Positions 49,075-53,201 of a DNA stretch of 53,201 nt are shown one piece after another (positions within the stretch are counted from its first letter, which is position 1; each line of letters opens with the position of its first letter). Origin of the DNA: Bacteroidota bacterium. Its GTDB lineage: Bacteria; Bacteroidota; Bacteroidia; Chitinophagales; Chitinophagaceae. The position numbers were made by a program, and so were the translations under genes. The stretch spans positions 1-53,201 of the forward strand of contig JABDBX010000005.1 of the NCBI GenBank assembly GCA_013288445.1, in the 5' to 3' direction. The notes below the pieces were generated by a model. The model was not told the origin of the DNA. It saw only the letters and a list, made by a program, of their open reading frames with translations, and searched no databases.

Positions 49075-51627
49075 ATGTCTGGCCTGAGATACTTTACTAC
49101 ACTCATTTTTACCCTACTGTCCCTTCACGTTCTTGCAGGAGTGTTGAAAGGAAAAGTTGTGGATGAGCATGGCGCACAACTGCCTTATGCTACCTTATAT
49201 CTTGCCGGCACTACGCTTGGGACAACAGCCAATAGCAACGGTGATTTTGAGCTAACAATGGCCCCTGGGCTTTACAAAGTCGTTTGCCAATACATGGGAT
49301 ATGAGCAAGCCTCATTTAATATCTCATTCACAGGCAATGAATTGGTAGAACATAAATTTGTATTGAAACAACAGAGCCTCGATATGACCGAGGTAGTGGT
49401 ATCCGCCTCCACCGAAGACCCTGCCTACGACATAATACGAAGCGCTATAGAAAAACGACAATTCCATCTCAACCAGGTGAGATCATTCCAGAGCTCTATT
49501 TATTTCAAAGGTGTAGGCCGCTCGCGAAAAATGCCGGAAAAATTCCTGGGTCAAAAAGTAAAGGACGAAACAGATAATATTGACAGCCTTGGTTCGGGCG
49601 TATTGTACCTGGCTGAGGAAGAAGCAGATTATTATTCGGATGGAGACAACGAGAAAACCGTTATCCATTCTGTGCATGAAAGCGGCAACCAGGGCGGGCT
49701 GGGCTTCTCACGATTCCCTCCGGTGATCACATTTTACAACAATAACGTGAATGTGCTGGGTAAGGACTCACGGGGCTTTGTATCACCGGTTGGCGACAGG
49801 GCGCTGCTCTATTATAAGTACAAACTCCTCGGCCAGTTCGATGACCACGGACATACCATTTATAAAATAAGAGTTACGCAAAGAAGAAATTTTGAGCCAT
49901 GCTTTAACGGCATCATTTACATTGTGGACAGCGAATGGGCCATTCATAGCCTGAACATGACCCTGACAAAACAATCTGGCCTGGACCAACTCGACACACT
50001 GAAAATTGACCAGGTATTCTTGCCCATGGAGAAAGATAATTGGGTAATAAAGAATCAGGTGTTATACCTGGCCATAAACCTGCTGGGATTTGATATTACA
50101 GCAGATGGTGTGGCTGTTTATAACAACCAAAAGGTAAACGAAGCCATCCCTGATTCCATTTTCGGCAGTCGCGCTTCGAGCGAGTACGATAAGACTGCCA
50201 ATAAAAAAGATACCTCGTACTGGACAGGAAACCGGCCCATTCCTTTGGAAAAAGATGAGAGAAGAGATTTTGTTGTGAAGGATAGTTTGGTGAAAAAATT
50301 CAGTGACCCGGCGCATCTCGATTCACTACGGCGAAACGGAAATAAATTCAAACCCCTAAAACTGCTGCTTAGCGGCTTTACCTTCAACGGCCCACAGTAT
50401 AGGGACAAATATTCCACTAACTCTGTGTTGCTGGGTCTCACTACACCAAATATGCTCAACTACAACATAGTGGAAGGCTACAACATAGCCCCCAAGCTAT
50501 CTTACAGGCATATGATAGATACCGGGAAACTATTGTTTGCCGACCTGGCTATGCGGTATGGGTTCAGCAATACGCACTTTAACTCGGTTGCCCGCATATA
50601 CTACCTGGACCAGGACCGGGCCTGGCTAAACCGTACATGGGTGTACGGCATAGAAGGCGGCAAATATGTCTATCAGTACAATCCCGAAAACCCGGTACTA
50701 CCGTGGTTCAACACTTACTCCGCTTTGCTATACCGGCAAAACGATCTGAAAATTTATGAACGTTGGGATGCCGCCGCAGTAGTGGCGCGAAACTATGGCA
50801 ACGGGCTGAAATGGATAGTAAGGGCCGCATACCAGCAACGCCTGCCCCTTCAGAATACCACCGACTATAGTTTCTTTAAAGGCGACAATGGGGGCTATGC
50901 ATCCAACACCCCACCAAACCTGGTGCAGGCAGCTACCGCCTGGGTGAAAAATGATGCAGCCATACTACATGCATCGGTTTCTTACAAACCGGTGTTCACT
51001 TACACCCAATACCCCGATTTCAAAGTGGCCAATGGCAGTTCGTGGCCATTGTTCTCCTTTACTTATGATAAAGGCATACCGGGCATAGTTAACAGCGTAT
51101 CTAACTTCGACAAATGGCGCTTCTCCATACAAAACGATGTTAGTCTTCATTTGCTGGGCCTGCTTAAATATCACTTTGCCTGCGGCGGCTTTTTAAACAG
51201 CGCATACGTTTCTATTCCCGATCTTATGCACCTGTATGGCGATAGGGGCATAGGCTATGCAGCTCCCTATCTGCAAAGCTTCCAGTTCGCCCAATACTAC
51301 GAATTCAGCAATAAAGCCCCGCTTTATGGCGAGGGGCATATAGAATACCACCTCAATGGACTGCTTAGTAATAAGATCCCGTTGCTCAGGCAGGCAAGGT
51401 ATTATTTATTGTTTGGCAGCAATGCCTTTTACTCCAGCCAGAGCAATTATTATGCCGAAGCCTTTGTAGGGATAGACAATATTGGCTGGAAGCTGGTGCG
51501 CACGGTAAGGCTGGACTTCGTGCAATCCTGGGACAGCCATATGAGCCACAACTCAGGCTTCCGGTTCTCATTTGCATTGCCAGGGTCAACACCAACAAAC
51601 ACCAACCTGATGCAAAGTGAATGGTAG
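49075..51627 (+). CDS. Outer-membrane protein with CarboxypepD_reg-like domain, DUF5686 family
   Basis: 850 residues. Signal peptide FTTLIFTLLSLHVLAG, then a carboxypeptidase-regulatory-like beta-sandwich (GVLKGKVVDEHGAQLPYATL, YLAGTTLGTTANSNGDFELT, PGLYKVVCQYMGYEQASFNI), the DUF5686 core (DPAYDIIRSAIEKRQFHLNQ, FQSSIYFKGVGRSRKMPEKF, PVGDRALLYYKYKLLGQFDD, VDSEWAIHSLNMTLTK) and a long C-terminal beta-barrel-like region. The family resembles TonB-dependent-receptor-like or surface-assembly proteins of Bacteroidota, with unknown role. No plug domain is seen. It stands alone. The last residues (NTNLMQSEW) end in an aromatic W, which suits barrel insertion. Confidence 0.8.
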   Translation: MSGLRYFTTLIFTLLSLHVLAGVLKGKVVDEHGAQLPYATLYLAGTTLGTTANSNGDFELTMAPGLYKVVCQYMGYEQASFNISFTGNELVEHKFVLKQQSLDMTEVVVSASTEDPAYDIIRSAIEKRQFHLNQVRSFQSSIYFKGVGRSRKMPEKFLGQKVKDETDNIDSLGSGVLYLAEEEADYYSDGDNEKTVIHSVHESGNQGGLGFSRFPPVITFYNNNVNVLGKDSRGFVSPVGDRALLYYKYKLLGQFDDHGHTIYKIRVTQRRNFEPCFNGIIYIVDSEWAIHSLNMTLTKQSGLDQLDTLKIDQVFLPMEKDNWVIKNQVLYLAINLLGFDITADGVAVYNNQKVNEAIPDSIFGSRASSEYDKTANKKDTSYWTGNRPIPLEKDERRDFVVKDSLVKKFSDPAHLDSLRRNGNKFKPLKLLLSGFTFNGPQYRDKYSTNSVLLGLTTPNMLNYNIVEGYNIAPKLSYRHMIDTGKLLFADLAMRYGFSNTHFNSVARIYYLDQDRAWLNRTWVYGIEGGKYVYQYNPENPVLPWFNTYSALLYRQNDLKIYERWDAAAVVARNYGNGLKWIVRAAYQQRLPLQNTTDYSFFKGDNGGYASNTPPNLVQAATAWVKNDAAILHASVSYKPVFTYTQYPDFKVANGSSWPLFSFTYDKGIPGIVNSVSNFDKWRFSIQNDVSLHLLGLLKYHFACGGFLNSAYVSIPDLMHLYGDRGIGYAAPYLQSFQFAQYYEFSNKAPLYGEGHIEYHLNGLLSNKIPLLRQARYYLLFGSNAFYSSQSNYYAEAFVGIDNIGWKLVRTVRLDFVQSWDSHMSHNSGFRFSFALPGSTPTNTNLMQSEW

Positions 51628-51640
51628 GAGGAGCCTCCCT

Positions 51641-52051
51641 TTACGCTACTAATTTTACCTTACCAAGTTCTGCGGCCAATACATGAATTGCATCTTCTAT
51701 TTTTTTTGCCTGTTCTGCGGAGGGGTATTTTAAACCCGTTTTGTAGTGATTCAATAGCGTTCTGTTTATGCCTATCTTACCAGCTATGGCAGATAAATTT
51801 AGATAATTAAAAGTTTCAAAAAAGGCAACGAGATCGTATTTCAAGTCGTAAGTTACATAGGCCCAGTCTATTCTGTTCCATGCTTTGTCATGCTTGCCTT
51901 CATTCGCCACATAGTCACCTGCCAATTCTTTTAAGTTCGCGATCACTTCGTCAATTGTGCCCCCACAGGGCGTGGGCATCCAGCCTTTGCCATCTGTTCT
52001 CCCCCATAGCATTCCTTCACTCTTTTCTATTATCAGTTCTATCTTTTTCAT
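51641..52051 (-). CDS. hicB: HicB-type antitoxin with C-terminal helix-turn-helix
   Basis: 136 residues, intact. The N-terminal HicB fold reads IELIIEKSEGMLWGRTDGKG with WMPTPCGGTIDEVIANLKEL, which takes the place of the usual partly degraded RNase H-like domain. The C-terminal part (LSAIAGKIGINRTLLNHYKT, GLKYPSAEQAKKIEDAIHVL) is a Xre-type HTH. HicB binds HicA and represses the operon. It follows a broken hicA (52090-52275) by 38 bp on the same strand, and a palindrome at 52293 lies upstream of both. With the toxin broken, it may persist as a repressor or protect against related toxins. Confidence 0.8.
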   Translation of the reverse strand: MKKIELIIEKSEGMLWGRTDGKGWMPTPCGGTIDEVIANLKELAGDYVANEGKHDKAWNRIDWAYVTYDLKYDLVAFFETFNYLNLSAIAGKIGINRTLLNHYKTGLKYPSAEQAKKIEDAIHVLAAELGKVKLVA

Positions 52052-52089
52052 TTTTACCTCATTTTTAAATTAAAGAACGCCCCAATACC

Positions 52090-52275
52090 CTATTTTAGCC
52101 CTACTTTTTTGAGGATTGCATTGGCCGTACCACTTGCAACTTCTTTCGAACCATGATCGGGAACAGGCAGCGAATAGATTTAGTCTTTGTGAACAAATAT
52201 TTTATGGCTCCCTTTCTGCCTCACTTCCACCCATCCCGCTGCTTTTATTCGCCGTACTAACTCGCTGGATTTCAT
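52090..52275 (-). pseudogene. hicA: hicA toxin gene interrupted by an in-frame stop codon
   Basis: Reading the minus strand from ATG 52275-52273, the translation MKSSELVRRIKAAGWVEVRQ, KGSHKIFVHKD is an excellent HicA start, with the catalytic His in GSH (residue 24). Codon 32 (52182-52180) is TAA. After it the same frame continues IYSLPVPDHGSKEVASGTAN, AILKKVGLK, the rest of a full-length HicA, and ends at TAG (52092-52090). The 61-codon total equals the usual HicA length, so a single base change created the stop. The truncated 31-residue product would lack the rest of the double-stranded-RNA-binding-like fold. Placed before hicB in the expected order. Confidence 0.85.
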
Positions 52276-52292
52276 TGCAAGAGTTTCACAAA

Positions 52293-52310
52293 TGTATCAA
52301 ATTTGATACA
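52293..52310. promoter_or_regulatory. hicAB operator palindrome
   Basis: TGTATCAAATTTGATACA is a perfect 18-bp palindrome 17 bp before the hicA start codon. HicB antitoxins with a C-terminal HTH are known to bind palindromes near the hicA start; this is the natural target here. It is also within the upstream region of the divergent gene at 52386. Confidence 0.7.
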
Positions 52311-52385
52311 ATTTGCAATAACTGCCGCGCCAACAAATAATTATTGTATATTTAAAGTGAAAATGCATCCATTAAATTCCTCGTT

Positions 52386-52922
52386 ATGAAAATCACTTGT
52401 TTGCTACTTTGTTTTACGCTGCTACAAACTGCACATGGTCAGGATTTTTGTAGCCTGGTGAAAAAAGAAGTCTCGCCAGATAAAACTATTTTCGACTTTT
52501 CATCCCCTTACGACCAGGCGAATGTTCCTCCAATAAGGGTCTCAAGAAACTACGTACTCAACGAGGATAACCCTTCTGATAATTTCTTTATCATCTTCCA
52601 GATAACCGGTGATCTCGACAACATTTATAAAAAAGCGCCAGATGGCAGCCAGGTGGAAAAGGAAGAACAAAAATTGAGAGTAGAATTTGAGGACAAGACT
52701 ATATTCGTTGACGATACCATAAAAATAAGTCATGACTTTACGAACGACAAAACACAGGCCATCCGGTATGTTTTTTACCCGCTCACCGAAGGAACACTGA
52801 AAAACTTCACGACAAAAAAAATTGCGAAGTTCAGCCTTGCCGGCTACGAGCAACCGTTACAACCAGACAGCGCAAATGCAGTGATGCACTATGTGGACTG
52901 CATTAGGGCAGCGAAAAAGTGA
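52386..52922 (+). CDS. Exported protein of unknown function
   Basis: 178 residues with a signal peptide (MKITCLLLCFTLLQTAHGQ). The mature part (DFCSLVKKEVSPDKTIFDFS, SPYDQANVPPIRVSRNYVLN, DNFFIIFQITGDLDNIYKKA, EFEDKTIFVDDTIKISHDFT, RYVFYPLTEGTLKNFTTKKI, ANAVMHYVDCIRAAKK) has two Cys and is mixed alpha/beta. No family recognised; it is probably periplasmic. It is divergent from hicAB, with the operator palindrome 76 bp before its start, so it may respond to the HicB repressor. Next on the same strand, 36 bp later, is the antitoxin-like gene at 52959. Confidence 0.55.
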   Translation: MKITCLLLCFTLLQTAHGQDFCSLVKKEVSPDKTIFDFSSPYDQANVPPIRVSRNYVLNEDNPSDNFFIIFQITGDLDNIYKKAPDGSQVEKEEQKLRVEFEDKTIFVDDTIKISHDFTNDKTQAIRYVFYPLTEGTLKNFTTKKIAKFSLAGYEQPLQPDSANAVMHYVDCIRAAKK

Positions 52923-52958
52923 CGATAAAGAATTCCCAAAAATCCATAAATTTGAAGA

Positions 52959-53177
52959 ATGAAAATTGCCCTTCAATATGTAAATGATGTAAATGGTCAC
53001 ACCCAAGCCATTCAGTTACCTGTGGCTGAATGGAAAAAAGTGCTCGCTAAGTTGAAAAAATATGAGCAGGCCCTTAAATTAAAGTCAGATTTAAAAGAGG
53101 CTATTGAACAAGTAAGGATACTTAAAGCGGCCAACGGGAAAAAACAAACCCTTAACGACTTCCTCAATGAGCTTTAA
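52959..53177 (+). CDS. Antitoxin-like small protein
   Basis: 72 residues, helical and basic in the C-terminal half. IALQYVNDVNGHTQAIQLPV and AEWKKVLAKLKKYEQALKLK followed by a KLKSDLKEAIEQVRILKAAN segment are typical of Bacteroidota antitoxins of type II modules (Phd/YefM-like in position), whose RelE/ParE toxin normally follows within a few bases. Here the next ATG (53166) opens only nine codons before a TAA, so no toxin is visible before the window ends. It may be an orphan antitoxin or the toxin may be lost. Family assignment is tentative. Confidence 0.55.
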   Translation: MKIALQYVNDVNGHTQAIQLPVAEWKKVLAKLKKYEQALKLKSDLKEAIEQVRILKAANGKKQTLNDFLNEL

Positions 53178-53201
53178 CCCAAAAGTCGCAGCCTAACTTT
53201 G

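Noticed and set aside
52116-52340. 74-codon plus-strand frame over hicA
   Set aside because: It is the antisense of the hicA frame, which has clear family residues; the plus-strand product looks random.
52919-52932. AGTGACGATAAAG resembling a MITE end
   Set aside because: No partner end or core blocks within 200 bp; the match is short and includes the stop codon of the upstream gene.

Overview
The window reads as chromosome of a Bacteroidota bacterium, most like a member of the Chitinophagaceae. The evidence is indirect but consistent. Five proteins end in a type IX secretion (T9SS) type A sorting domain. Several proteins belong to families mostly or entirely seen in this phylum (DUF6089 and DUF5686 outer-membrane proteins, DarA/DarB, BlaI plus M56-TonB pairs). 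Promoter-like sites follow the TANNTTTG form. Many genes lack a purine-rich Shine-Dalgarno site. No rRNA, tRNA, CRISPR array or full insertion sequence was recognised.

Layout. At 1-2.0 kb are the 5' end of cmk (cut by the window) and two exported proteins. At 2.5-14.1 kb are a giant 2891-residue NHL plus Ig-like T9SS cargo protein, a convergent NHL/T9SS protein and a DUF4402 protein. At 14.6-21.2 kb is accessory material: two related small unknown proteins, a GNAT enzyme, an orphan BlaI-like repressor with a 34-residue membrane peptide, two more T9SS cargo proteins and a 2OG-Fe(II) oxygenase. At 21.7-26.6 kb are cyanophycin synthetase, cyanophycinase and an isoaspartyl peptidase, which together form a complete make-and-recycle route for the nitrogen reserve polymer. 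At 27.3-27.9 kb is a DUF433/DUF5615 toxin-antitoxin pair. At 28-33.7 kb are a 1368-residue T9SS multidomain protein and a DUF6089 porin-like protein.

At 33.9-39.3 kb are tyrS, an Abi-type HEPN protein with a structured leader, and a minus-strand operon darB-darA-kdtA (dialkylresorcinol synthesis plus Kdo transfer to lipid A). At 39.4-42.7 kb is a translationally coupled operon blaI - M56/TonB sensor - TlpA-like protein, preceded by three operator copies spaced exactly 20 bp apart. At 42.8-43.5 kb is a cluster of small toxin/antitoxin-like genes. At 43.6-51.6 kb are trpS, a membrane protein, a thioredoxin-fold protein coupled to a PAS histidine kinase and single-domain response regulator, a deoxynucleoside kinase and a DUF5686 outer-membrane protein. 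At 51.6-53.2 kb are hicB with a hicA broken by a nonsense codon, an exported protein and another antitoxin-like gene.

The most striking non-gene signal is a family of four ~160-bp elements with long terminal inverted repeats (11.4, 13.4, 21.2 and 32.4 kb). They carry no transposase, and two of them flank the NHL gene as direct repeats. Their ends differ between copies in a compensated way. Other structures worth attention are the two-hairpin leader of the Abi gene, the tandem BlaI-type operators, the hicAB operator palindrome and a terminator hairpin that directly abuts a start codon. Two genes (2.5 kb and 43.0 kb) have starts that make sense only if one base is added or removed, so either sequence errors or real frame disruption should be considered there.
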